Shown: positions 34,744 through 46,465 of the stretch, piece by piece
Numbering within the stretch: position 1 is the first letter of the stretch
Layout of the letters: each line of letters starts with the position of its first letter
NCBI GenBank assembly: GCA_029449235.1
Contig: JANATG010000015.1
Span: 558,001-622,000 of the forward strand
Reading direction: 5' to 3'
From: Linnemannia schmuckeri
Taxonomy: Eukaryota > Mortierellomycota > Mortierellomycetes > Mortierellales > Mortierellaceae
DNA: 64,000 nt
Notes under the pieces: model-generated
Seen by the model: only the letters and a program-made list of their open reading frames with translations
What the model was told of the DNA's origin: nothing
The model's database searches: none
Made by a program: the position numbers and the translations under genes

Positions 34744-37479
34744 ATGGACGGAGGACTCGTCTTGAACTTTGCTGCTCCCACAGGCGACTCGGCGCCCACA
34801 CGGATGGCCAAACCAAAGGGTGGCCGTTGGAAGGACAGGGTCAAGGTTGTCAAGTCCGTCAAGAGGAGGATAGAGGTCGCTGGTCGGCCCCAGTCTTACT
34901 CCACATCGACCACACCAGAACACTCAACTGATAGGCCCTCTATACACTCCTTCGCACACGACTCTTCATCATCAAATGACCGCTCACATTCCCGCAACAA
35001 CAACAACTCCAATGATATGGACATTGACGACTACTCCTACTCAGAGTCGGCTGGCGGTTCCAAGGAGGCCAAGATGATGCACGGCAAGTCCCAGGTTCAG
35101 TCGTCCATTTTTTCTCCCGATACCGAAATCATTCCCAAGGTAAGATCTATGCTCTATTCTCCAGTTAAAGTGCATGTTTGATTACAATGAGCCAGCGCTC
35201 ATTCCTGTGTTCATTCGGAAATATTTAGGTCAAAACCATTCACCGCCCAGTTGGCAAGCCTAGCAACGCACCCCTCAACACCTCGACATTCACAGGAATC
35301 GGACTGGACCAGGATCTTGCCAAGCACATGGAAGCCAAACTCAGAGTTACTATGCCCACTACCATTCAGCAAAAGGCTATCCCAGTACTTCTCGGACCTA
35401 CCAGGAAAGTCGGCGATGATATCCCCAAGTCAGATACCGATGTCATTATTCAAGCAGAAACTGGATCAGGAAAGACCCTCACTTACCTCTTACCCATTGT
35501 CAACCGCTTGATCGAGTCCGAGTCGTCGCCAGCATTGGATTTGGAATCAAAACGCTCCATCGGAACTTTGGCGATTATCATGACTCCAACTCGCGAGTTG
35601 GCCAAACAGATTCTTCAGGTGTTGGAGACCCTTTTGAGCATGCCCGCGTCCTCGATCACTGGCAAGAGGCGTTCTCACTGGATCGTCCCTGGAATCGTCA
35701 TTGGAGGTGACAAGAAAAAGTCGGAGAAGGCTCGTCTCCGCAAGGGCGTCAACATCTTGGTCGGAACCCCCGGACGTCTTCTGGATCACTTACAGAACAC
35801 AAAGTCGTTTGAGGTGCAGAGTTTGAGGTGGCTGGTTCTGGACGAAGCCGATCGTTTGCTTGAGCTGGGCTTTGAGGAGTCCATGACGGCCATTTTGAAG
35901 ATTCTGGATGCACGCGTCAAGATTGCAGCCTCTGTTACCAGCGGGAACGATACAACCAAGATTTGGCCCCAGAAGCGCCAGACCGTTCTTTGTTCAGCCA
36001 CTCTTTCTGACGAAGTTCAGCGTCTTGCCGGTACCTCACTTGTCGACCCAATCTACATCAGCGCCAAGAAGGAAGTCGCCAACGCCAATGGCATTCCCGA
36101 TTCAGCAGCACTCATCCAGGAGGAGAAGCAGGCACACCAGTTTTCAACACCTGAGCAGCTGAAGCAGCTCTATGTAATTGCTCAGGCAAAACTTCGTCTA
36201 GTTACCCTTACTGCATTGCTCAAGAGTGCCTTTGCTGGCAAGGACAAGAACGCCAAGGCTCCCAAGATGGTTGTCTTTTTGTCGTCTTGCGATTCTGTCG
36301 ATTTCCACCACGGATTGTTTTCCAACGCAGGCAAGGAGACCAAGAAGGAGCCAATACAGGACGAATATTTCGGCCAGAGTTTTGAAAACGACAACAAGGA
36401 CGGCGACGGCGATGGTGATGATAACAAGGACGATGAGATACCCGATTTTGTTTCGGCCTCCAACAGAATCAACACCAAGGCCATCACGGACGAAATGTAC
36501 AAGGCAAAGCGCGAGACGGAGCGGGCCAACGCCAAGAAGGCCAGAGCTCAGCTGTTTTTGAAAGGAGCGATTATTCCTGATGTCCCCTTGTTCCGTCTTC
36601 ACGGAAACCTGGCTCAGGCTTTGAGAACGGATACCTATTTCGAGTTCTGCAAGGCCACCAGCGGTATCCTGTTTGCCACAGATGTCGCAGCCCGTGGACT
36701 GGATCTCCCCGATGTCAGTCATATTATCCAGTACGATCCTCCTTCGGATTTGAAGGACTATGTCCATCGTGTCGGTCGTACTGCTCGTTTGGGTCGCGAT
36801 GGCGAGGCCATGCTGTTCCTGTTGCCAAGTGAGGTCAAGTACCTGGAGCTGTTGACGGCACAGGGTCTCCCCAACGAGGAAGTTTCAGTCACCACGATCT
36901 TAAAGCGATTGGCTCCTCCAAAGTCGACGGATTACCAACAGCCCGCGACAGACATTCAAAACAGTTTTGAGAGATACAACCTGCACACGCCAGAGGTAAA
37001 CAAAACAAGCATTTGTATCTTAGTGTTCTGTGCTACCATGATCAGTCTACACAAGAATAGCACTAACCTGTTTATTTTTTTTTCCTGTAAAAAATGATTC
37101 ATAGAACATGGCGATTGCTCGTGGAGCTTTCTGGGCTTTTGTAAAGTCTTATGCCACCCATCCAGCGAGCGAGAAACACGTATTCCACATCAAGAACTTG
37201 CATCTGGGCCATATTGCCAAGAGTTTTGCTTTGCGCGAGGCCCCCTCCGACATTCCACAGCCCAAGAAGAAAAAGACAGGAGCTGGCCACCGGCCTGGTA
37301 AGGGAGTCGAGGAGGATGAGACGCGAGCCAACCGCAAGAGTCAGAAGGAGCGCGAAAAGGAGGAGCGGGCCAAGCCTAAGATTGTGTTGAAGCGCAAGAA
37401 CGACGTGAGCGAGTTTGCGGTCGGAGACTACAAGTCCCTTGTGGGGCCCATGCTGAAGCGCAAGAAGAAGACCAAGTAA
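34744..37479 (+). CDS. DBP7: DEAD-box ATP-dependent RNA helicase Dbp7/DDX31
   Basis: Exons 34744..35139, 35229..36995 and 37105..37479 (all phase 0) give 845 residues. Helicase motifs in order: Q-motif region (MPTTIQQKAIP), motif I AETGSGKT (208-215), PTRELA, GTPGRLLDHL, motif II DEAD (337-340) with RLLELGFE after it, SAT (388-390), RGLDLPDV, and motif VI HRVGRTARLGRDG (from 645). The C-terminal DUF4217-type region (FWAFVKSYATHP, and HIKNLHLGHIAKSFALRE) and a Lys-rich tail follow. The long insert between SAT and the second RecA core, the LELGFE context and the tail match Dbp7, a nucleolar helicase for 60S subunit assembly. An Asp/Lys-rich stretch lies inside the insert (about 36395-36440). 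Confidence 0.9.
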
Positions 37480-38272
37480 ATCATGGATGCGTATCCCATT
37501 CCTCTGCATGTACCATTACTAGACGTTAATACAAATCAAGAACAAAGCACTTTTTACTGTTTTCGGTATTTGTGAGTAAGAGAAGGTGAGAATGGGAAAA
37601 CGTATTTGCGGTTGAGGACGGAAAACACGGCAAGGAGAGCAGAGAAAAAACTCGATTGACATCTCCTCTAAGAAGCGGACGAGGAGAACTGTGCCACACT
37701 CGTTTGTCAAAATTGCACATGTTCGTTGATTTGAAAATGAAGAGGATAGAGTAAAAAAACTTCGACGTCAGTCTCCCTGGTTCCCGTTTTTTTCTTCTTT
37801 TTTCTTTTTTTCCTGCCACCATCTGCTCCTTCTCGCATCCCTTCTTCGATCAACAGACGAGCCACGTTCACGGACTCGATACAGCCAAGCGAACGACAGG
37901 ACAGGACAGGATAAAACCAACAAAGCGTCAAGATCAACTGCTCCAACGCTTTTGTGCTCAGCAATCAAATTCCTTGGGAACAACAACATCAACGACCATC
38001 TGTATTGCCACCGCTTGAACTGATAAGATTGAGTCGGACAAGGAGCACAACAGAAAAAAAAAAGAACGACGAGAAAGCAGCAAACGGATAACGTGTCGAG
38101 CAATTGAAGAAGGGGAAGAGTAACTAACGGGCTGTTGATCAAGGCAAGAAGCGACAACGAATAACAGACAACACCAGGAGCCGAACCAACAACAAAAATC
38201 TCTAGAAAAGCAGCACCTCAAAAAGGGATCCGCCGCTATTTTGTTGCCACTCCATCCATCAGGACTCGCCGG
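37480..38272. other. Intergenic region, Dbp7 / Bst1
   Basis: About 0.8 kb between same-strand genes. The right part is A-rich and Gln/Asn-codon-like, as is usual in leaders of this locus. No gene is seen. Confidence 0.5.
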
Positions 38273-41200
38273 ATGCAATCGACATCCATCCATATCTCCG
38301 ACCTCAACGAGCACGTCCTTGTCGATGAAGTCGACTCCTTGCAACAACAGCCACGCCACTTCTCTTTATCAATGAACCACCATCACAACCACAGCAGCAA
38401 CAACAACGACTACAATAATCAGCACAACTACAACAATCACCACAGCAACAGCGACGGCGACGAGGACAGCCTCAACGACGACGACCACAACGGACCCGCC
38501 ACGAAAGTCCATGCATCGAGTCATCATCACCTAAACGGCCACGCTGATCTTCCTCAGGGTTCTGATCGACACAACTTTGACCTCCGTCTGTATCATCAAC
38601 ACGATCGGGATCTGGATATGGACCCACAAGGCAGTCAACTTCAGCACTCAACAAAGTCTTCATCGCACCGTAGTCAACATTCATTTTCGGCTGATCAGTC
38701 CAAGAGCAGCCTACCGTCCGAAGACAGCCAGTCCAGCGCACCGCAGACACCCGCCTTACCCCGCCGGTCAGAACGACTTCGATACAGCAACGGCTACAAC
38801 CAGCAGCAGCAGCAACAACAGCAGCAAGCTGCCACAAGTCAATATGAACAAAAGCCCGTACACCCTACAAGGCGGCTCTCTGCCTCTAATCACTCTAATA
38901 CTGAATCACCCACCTCCTCGTCCTCTTCTGGGACCCTTTCAACCCCGACATCGCCTTCACAATACTCGCTTCCCTATAGCCACTCTGGTCAACGCCTCCT
39001 CGAAAAGGACCACAACGATATCGGAGCAACAGGACGCACCTTTGCTTCAACACACACCAATGGGCAGTCAAGGACGCGGAGCAAATCCCACCCAGAGCTA
39101 CCTAACATACCCCTAATGCACACTTATCGGTCGCCTACCTTTGGATGTTCTTATTCGATGGTCATGGTATTCTTGGCCTCGTTTACGCTCCTGGGGTGCA
39201 TCTTTCACTCCAACTTTTATCACCAAGTCGACCGCAAGGACTGTCAGTTTACCTACATGCAGCCAAAGTTCTACAAACTGCTGGGATTCGACCGGGAACG
39301 GACCGCATTCGCAGGAAAATATGGACTTTTGCTCTTTCGGGATCAGTCCGACTATAGACTGCCAGTACCTGCCAGCATGCTGACCGAGTATGCCAATTCG
39401 GTCTACACTATCGACAAGGAAGCCAAGGTACAGGAGATCGGATCCTTGGTCGATAGGAATGATGCGGAAGACTTTTTTGATACAATTGATGGTGAACTTA
39501 ACACGCAGATACCTCACTTATTAGATTCAACCGTTAGGCATCCCGGCCTTATTTATTCCCGGCAATGCGGGAAGTGCTAAGCAGATGCGATCAATCGCCA
39601 AAGAAGCATCCAAGTACTACTATGAAAACTTGGCGGAAGGCCACCGCGACGGCACAACATCCGCTAGACCCATTGATTTTTTCACTGGTGCGAATTTGAG
39701 TCCTGGGGCAAGATGACATCGTTATATCAGGTCATGTCACATCTCTGTGTAAAGAATGCAAAATCTCATATTCTTCCCCTCTTCTGAACCGCCGTTCTAG
39801 TTGACTTCAACGAAGAGTTTTCAGCACTGCACGGGCATTCACTTTTGGAACAGGCACAATTTTTGAACGACGCCATCGCATACATCCTTTCGCTTTATCA
39901 GGACGAACGGCACTCGGACCCTAGCCTACCTCGGCCGACATCTGTCGTAATTGTCGGGCACAGCATGGGCGGGATAGTTGCACGATCATTATTCACGATG
40001 AGTAACTATCAACCAGGATCTGTGAATACAATCCTCACAGCGGCCACGCCTCACATGATGCCTCCTGTCACACTTGATTTTGAAATCAGCAACATCTACA
40101 ACCGGATAGAGTCCTTTTGGACTCGTGGATTTCAGGAACCCGATGGGCCGCTCAGGAATGTATCGCTGATCTCGATCGCAGGAGGCAACCTGGATATTGT
40201 TGTCAGCGGCGATTCAGGCAACATCCACAACATTGTACCCCAATCTAATGGTTTCACGGTCTTCACGTCGTCCATTCCACATGCTTGGGTTGGATCCGAC
40301 CATCTTTCGATCCTTTGGTGCAACCAAATTGCTGCCGTCATTGGAAGGACACTAATCGATCTTGTCGACGCACGATACGCTCAGCAAGTCAAGCCACTGG
40401 AAGAGCGCATGGATATCTTCAGGAATCGCTTGTTGACGGGCATTGATGATCACCTTGCCGAAGAGTTAACTTCCAAAGGTACGCCTAGGTCTTGCGAATT
40501 TTATCGAGCCTTGCGGATTATGTCTATAGCGCAACCATCTCATTTTTACATTCATCATTCATAGAAGAGGAGGTCATTGTCGTTGCGGAAATCGCCCACA
40601 CTTTTGTGGACTCGGAAATTGGACTGACATTCCCACCTAGGAGCAGCTCGGCATATGACCCAGAGTCTGAGGCGGCTCATTTATACATTATGTCGATCCC
40701 ATCCAATCCGGACATGGATACTTTCAACTTGTTGACAGATCATGTGCTTGGACCTGACAGCCGACTGGATGTTCTCGTTTGCAACGATCTCTTGATGTCT
40801 GGTCGATCCAAGCCTGCCAGCCCAACAAAGCTCTCATGTCATTACAACACCCTCTCGGCCATCCCAATGCCACCGTCACCTGCGACTGGATTGTTTGCAT
40901 CGCATGCAGGGAGATCTACCCGAGGATACGAATTCCGATTCATTTCGCAAGGTCTGAAGGAGCTGGAGGACACACGATACATTGCAATCTTGGATAGAGG
41001 TCGAAAGGTGGGCGAGCCAGGATTTCTGATTGCACAGTTTGCAAACGATGCAGACGCTACCACGACAATCGAAACTTCAACTTTTGGTAAATAACATGCG
41101 AGAAGTGAACCAGGATTGAAACTTGTCGAAACAAGATCATGGATTAACTGAATCTTTCTCCTTAATTTTAGGTCTGTTGAATGATGGACTTCGCGTGCAT

Positions 41201-43156
41201 GGATTCCCCGAACGGCCCACTTTGGTTTCAACTCTCCGGCTACCAAACATTGACAACAGTTTGTTAACGTATACCCTTAGTGTCGACCGTCAAGGATGTC
41301 ATGGTAAGCAAAAACGTGTAGCTAAACTTCCTCAACGAAATGACGAGATCTTCAGACAGGCTGTTTACTGACCTCATCGTATCTCTTCCTCATAGTGCCG
41401 GAGCGCTTCTCACCAATGCTTCGACAGTCGAGCTGGACCATGTACGAGGATCGTTATGCTGTTAACATTGCCACCAAACCTGAAGGAATTGACATTAACT
41501 TTCACGGAGACATACCTTATTACGAGCGGGTCCAGTTGCCAGGGAAGAAAGGGATTGAGCTTCGCTTCTGGATGGACCCTAGCTGCCCTGTTCCACTTTC
41601 ATTGAATTTGCAAGTCGACAAGTATGGCAGCATGGGCAAGGTTGTCATTCGCTATAGGATGGTCGTCCTTGTGTTTACCTTCTTGGTGGTTGTCCTGACT
41701 TTGCGAGCCCAGTTCAGATCCTTCAACAAGGGTAAGCCCTTCATACCTTTTGGAATCATGCTCTCAAAACTGATCAGGACCACGTTCTGGAAGTTCTCGT
41801 TGCTCTTGGCAGGAATTGCGTTCTTGCAGTCGTTGCTGTCCAAACCCACGTTCACCTTTAAGGATCTGCCTCGCAAGCCTTCTTTAAGTGCAGGGAACGC
41901 GGCAGAGGAAATTGTTCATGGCTCGGCAGGATCTGGAAGCTCAGTTCGTGAGGGACTTGATCAGGATGCGTACGAGAAGATGGTTCGAGCTAGGATAGCG
42001 AGGAGCGAGTCTTTGTTCTCCGGCATTCGACTCGAGGACGCCTTGTTGGGAAGTAACGATACATTCTTCTGGTTCCTGGCACCGGTATTCTTCCAAGTCG
42101 CGATCGGTATTGTGATTTTCGTCTGGACCATCCTCAACGGACTCGTGCGATCGGCGGCGGCGATTCTGACGTTTGTTTCGAAGCGCGGAGCACGATTTGT
42201 GATTGGCAAGGCCATCGGCAACGTGCTTTCCAAAAGGTCCGTCTTTGCTGTCTTGTTGCGTTTATTGATGAAGGATAAACGTTTTAAGCTATTAGTTCTG
42301 ACACGATTGTTATGTTATCTTCACGACATAGATCCCGCGGTGTTAGACGGAGAGTGATTACAACTATTGTCTTATTTATTATGGTGGCGACTTTTGTCCC
42401 ATATCAATTTGCCTTTGTCGTCGCGGTCTTGGTCCACATTGTCTCCTGTGTTCGGTCACTACTTGTCGCTCAGGCTTCGGTAATGCCATGATGTTTCTAC
42501 TTTTGATCGTGAGTGTTGTTCGTATGCACCAATGGATTCAAATGTCTGCACCATCGATACTTACTTTTTATACACTTGTTAATGCGTGGTATAATTTTAG
42601 TCAACATCAAAAGCACAGGCAGCATGGGACCGCCACCACTTTTTAATGTCTATTTTCGTCATGTTCTTTTTGTTGCTACCATGCACATTGCCAGTGCTAA
42701 TGGTCTGGATCCGGAACTTGTCTGTCCAGTGGTACGAGCCCTTCTCGTCCGATCATCGTCTGGACTATATTGCACCGTTCATCTTCTTTGTTGAAGCGAT
42801 CACAGATGGCGCCATGGTTCCTAGGACGCCAGAGAAAGGGTAAGCATTTCGTGTTTTTATTTCTTGATATTGCTTCGTTCTCGTACAATCAACTCTTGAC
42901 AGGTGGTTCTAACTTTGGGTTTCTTTTCGATGTCGATAGCTATGCGGCGGTGACGATGGGGTTGCTGAACTACATGATTGTGTTTCTGATCATGTATGGG
43001 GTCCGGTACAGCTGGCAGATCTACTTTATGTCCCGGATCTGGATCGTATGGATCCTGATCCTGCAGCTCAAGGATAAAGAGTTTGCAAAGGGCATCACCA
43101 TGGCCGCTGAGAGCCGGTGGCGCGCCCTCTCCAGGCCCAGCCAGAAGCGGAAATAA
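38273..43156 (+). CDS. BST1: GPI inositol-deacylase (Bst1/PGAP1)
   Basis: Nine exons, 38273..39491, 39538..39687, 39801..40478, 40565..41086, 41172..41303, 41396..42236, 42347..42479, 42601..42839 and 42940..43156, give 1376 residues. The enzyme removes the acyl chain from the inositol of GPI anchors in the ER. An unusually long, His/Asn/Ser-rich disordered N-terminus (~280 residues) precedes a membrane anchor (MVMVFLASFTLLGCIFH). The conserved IPALFIPGNAGSAKQ segment and the lipase elbow GHSMGG (nucleophile about Ser511) follow. The C-terminal part has several membrane segments, including TTIVLFIMVATFVPYQ and LPVLMVWIRNLSVQW. The intron 39492..39537 is only 46 nt, and the GTGAAC and GTCCGT donors are weak. 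The join at 42236/42347 is the least certain. Confidence 0.87.
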
Positions 43157-43275
43157 AATCCTATATCGCACGTGACTTCGCCAATTGCTTCTGCGTTTTT
43201 TTTCCTCTTTTCTTCTCTGCTTTTTCTCTCTCTTTACTCAACCATCAATTAATCAACAAATTTGCAAGATCAGCC

Positions 43276-46104
43276 ATGAGCTCCGTCAAAGTGTAACGTC
43301 AATTACTTCACAGGGAAAATTGCAAGCAAGCAGAAGAAGTCAGTCTTAGGGACCTTAACTTGATTGCTGTTCAACACTTCTGCCATTCCCCCATCATCCA
43401 TTGTCTTTTTCGCCAGGGACTATTCTACAATCTCGAAGCGCGCAACCTTCAATCACAAACACAGCGCCCGCAAACAGTGCTACTGAAACTTGGAGTTACT
43501 TATTATTACTTCATTTGGCTTCTTTACTTAATATAGACTGGTGGTAGGATCTGCCAATGGTGATTTGCGCAACCTGTGCGCCAAGGTCGGGACGATGCAG
43601 GCCAAGCATGGACCTTTCGATATCCTTTTTTGTACAGGCAACTTTTTCGCGCAGGAAACGCCCATTGATGTCATCGATGAGCTCTTGGAGAACAAACTTG
43701 ACTGTAGGCTCACTTGTTGAACAGCATCTTAAATGACATTACTCAAAGACTATATTGAAACGAGAATACTTCATGGCGACTACTACAACGATTTACTGAC
43801 CCAATGCGATCGATCTATTTGTATTGTGGTATTTTAATAGTCCCGATCACGACGTACTTTATGCATGGAGACAATGGAGTTCCGGGAATCATTGAGCGGA
43901 CAGCAAAGAGAAAGAACGGCGAGATTTGCAGCAACTTGTTTTATCTCGGTAAGCGCTACAATCACTAGAATAAGTGCCTTGCAGAAAGCGACTTGAGATT
44001 AAGATCAATATGCCTTCCAGGAACAAGGACAAGCAATTAACGTTCAAATTCTGAACGTTTTGGAAATAGGAAAACATGGAACGATGACAACAGCAGAGTC
44101 GGTCAAAATGGCATCGCTGAGCGGATCTTTCGACAGCACAGTCTACGAGGCCGACATCGAGGACGAGGGTTTTGATAAGTCACTTCTTCAAGGCCGGTAC
44201 ACTAAACAGGACATCAACGCACTGATCCAGACCGCCAAACCATCGTCGATCATGGATACGACCAAACGTGGAGTCGACATCTTTTTATCACATGAATGGC
44301 CCGTAGGAATCAACAAGCTTGTCGGACCTACACTGCCCCCACCTACAGATCTCCCTCCCAGCACGTTTTCGCACCCAGTTGCGAGTGCCGTATCGGTCTT
44401 GCAGCCTCGGTATCATTTCGCGGCCAGTTCTGGGAAATTCTGGGAGCGCGCTCCTTACAAAAATGTGAATGGTGCTGAACATGCGACACGGTTTATTGCA
44501 CTTGGAGATGTTGGCAACAAGAACAAGCAAAGGTGGTTCTATGCGTTCAACTTGGTTCCTTTAGCCACTGTTTCTGATGATGTCTTGAAGGCGTCGGTGA
44601 CACCCACCACGACGGACTCTCCCCTGGCAACCGCCTCTGAACTCAAGCGTCGTCCCGACCAGGTAAACATCCACTCCACATTCTTGTTCTCGTTTTCTTA
44701 TACAATTCACTTGTAAAACATGTGCATTATCTAATAATGCGATTCGTTTTGTTTCAATAGGATGACCCAAGCGGCTTTTTCTGGGATCCCAAGAGAGTCA
44801 GGAACGAGCCCCCAGCAGGATACATTTGTCATCGTTGCAACCAACCAGGCCATTTCGTCAAGGAGTGTACAGCAGAGCGAGTTCAGCGGATCCCTGAAGG
44901 ATACATCTGCAACAAGTGTAACCAACCAGGACATCTGATCAAGGACTGCCCATTGTTGAAGGAGGAGATGGCGGCTCGAGAGCAGGCGCGCGAGCAGGGG
45001 GGCAAGGATGTCCCACCAGCTGGATATCTGTGCAAAAAGTGCAGTGAACCAGGACACTATATCAAGGACTGCCCGCTGTTGAAGGAGGAAATGGCGGCGC
45101 GTGGACAGCAACAACAATCACATGGACCTAATGACGTGCCTCCACCAGACTACGTCTGTGTGAAGTGCAACACTAAAGGCCACTATGTCCGGAACTGCAC
45201 CCAATTCTCGTCATTGGACTCCAACGAATCGGGATCGGTAGCTAGAAGAAAGCCTGGTGCAGGAGCAAGAGGACCAAGAGAGCCCAGGACGCGCGAGTTG
45301 GAGCCCTGCTGGTTCTGTCTTTCGAACCCAGATGTCGACAAGAACTTGATTGTCTCGATCGGAACGGAGGTCTATGTGGCCATGTCGAAGGGCCAGTTGC
45401 CCGAGACGAGTCCCTCGCCCTTGGTTCCTGGAGGAGGTCACGTTCTGTTGATCGGTATCAACCATATCTCATCCTTTGGTAAGGGAGACCCCGAGTCGCT
45501 GTCGGATATCAACTCTGAGCTCAGGAAATACAAGGAGGGGCTTCGTAAGCTGTACGAGTCCAAGGGCGCAGGGATGGTGACGTTGGAATTGAGTCAGGGC
45601 GGTATCAACCAGCATGCGCATATTCAAGTCCTCCCCGTGCCAACTGAAAAGATTGATGATGTCGAGCGGGAGTTCAAGGCCAGGATCGCTAGTTTCTTCC
45701 TCCCCAGCTTTAAACGGTTCCCTCGGAATGGTCAACCCGAAAGTTCGACCAGCAGTAGTAGCAGGAATGGCAACACAGATGTAAACGGCGACAGCAATAT
45801 GGAGGAGGCTGCTAAACCAGAAGAGGCATCAACATCAACGCCAACAGCAGCGTGGCTGGATCGTCTCCCCGCAGGATTGAAGGAGGGCTTCTTCAGGGTC
45901 GAGCTGCCAGGGGATAGAGTCATGGTCTGTCCGATCCCCGCCGATCAGCGCGTCGACATGCAGTTTGGAAGGACGGTGCTGGCAGATGTCCTGGGATTGC
46001 CCGACAGAGCTCACTGGAAGAGATGTGTCAAGACTGCTGACGAGGAACGCAAGGACAGCAATGCCTTCAAAGCCGTCTTCCGTCCCTACGACTTTACCCT
46101 TTAA
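43276..46104 (+). CDS. Drn1/CWF19L1-type protein with four CCHC zinc knuckles
   Basis: Exons 43276..43292, 43537..43703, 43841..43948, 44070..44662 and 44761..46104 give 742 residues. The N-terminus is the metallophosphatase-like domain of this family (VGSANGDLRNL, LFCTGNFF, TTYFMHGDNG, and later DIFLSHEWP). Four zinc knuckles of form C-x2-C-x4-H-x4-C lie at about 318-441. The CwfJ N- and C-terminal domains follow (EPCWFCL at 476, HIT-like HAHIQ at 580-584, and a C-terminal FRPYDFTL). Yeast Drn1 and human CWF19L1 associate with the spliceosome and help the lariat debranching enzyme, so a role in intron lariat turnover is likely. The first coding exon is only 17 nt. The gene starts 119 nt after the Bst1 stop. 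Confidence 0.86.
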
Positions 46105-46465
46105 ATCGTCTTCCTTTTTCCCTGTTTTCCTCGTAACTATATTGCAAAACATTACACAAAAACGCCATGTGCAAAAGTATCTTTGTTTGTTTGCTTGCTT
46201 GCTTGCTTGTTTGTTTGTTTGTTTGTTTGTTTGTTTGTTTTTGGGTTCTAGTGAAGTGTGCGGAGACGTGCAGAGTTGCAAAAGCTGTAAGCTTGGTATT
46301 TGTAGGAAGAAAAAGGAAGAACTGGCTCGAGAAGAAAGAGGGAAAATGGTACAGGTGGAGTCGAGGCGTGAGTATGGAGCGGAGAGCAGAATAGCAATAA
46401 AAAAAAAACGTAAAAAAAAATCATGAAAAAATGAGCGCGTGCGAGGCAACATCAAAGGAAGAACT
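46105..46465. other. Convergent 3' region with GTTT/GCTT microsatellite
   Basis: 361 nt between two convergent genes. It contains a tetranucleotide microsatellite (TTTG/TTGC units) at about 46182-46243 and an A-rich tract near 46400-46425. Confidence 0.7.
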
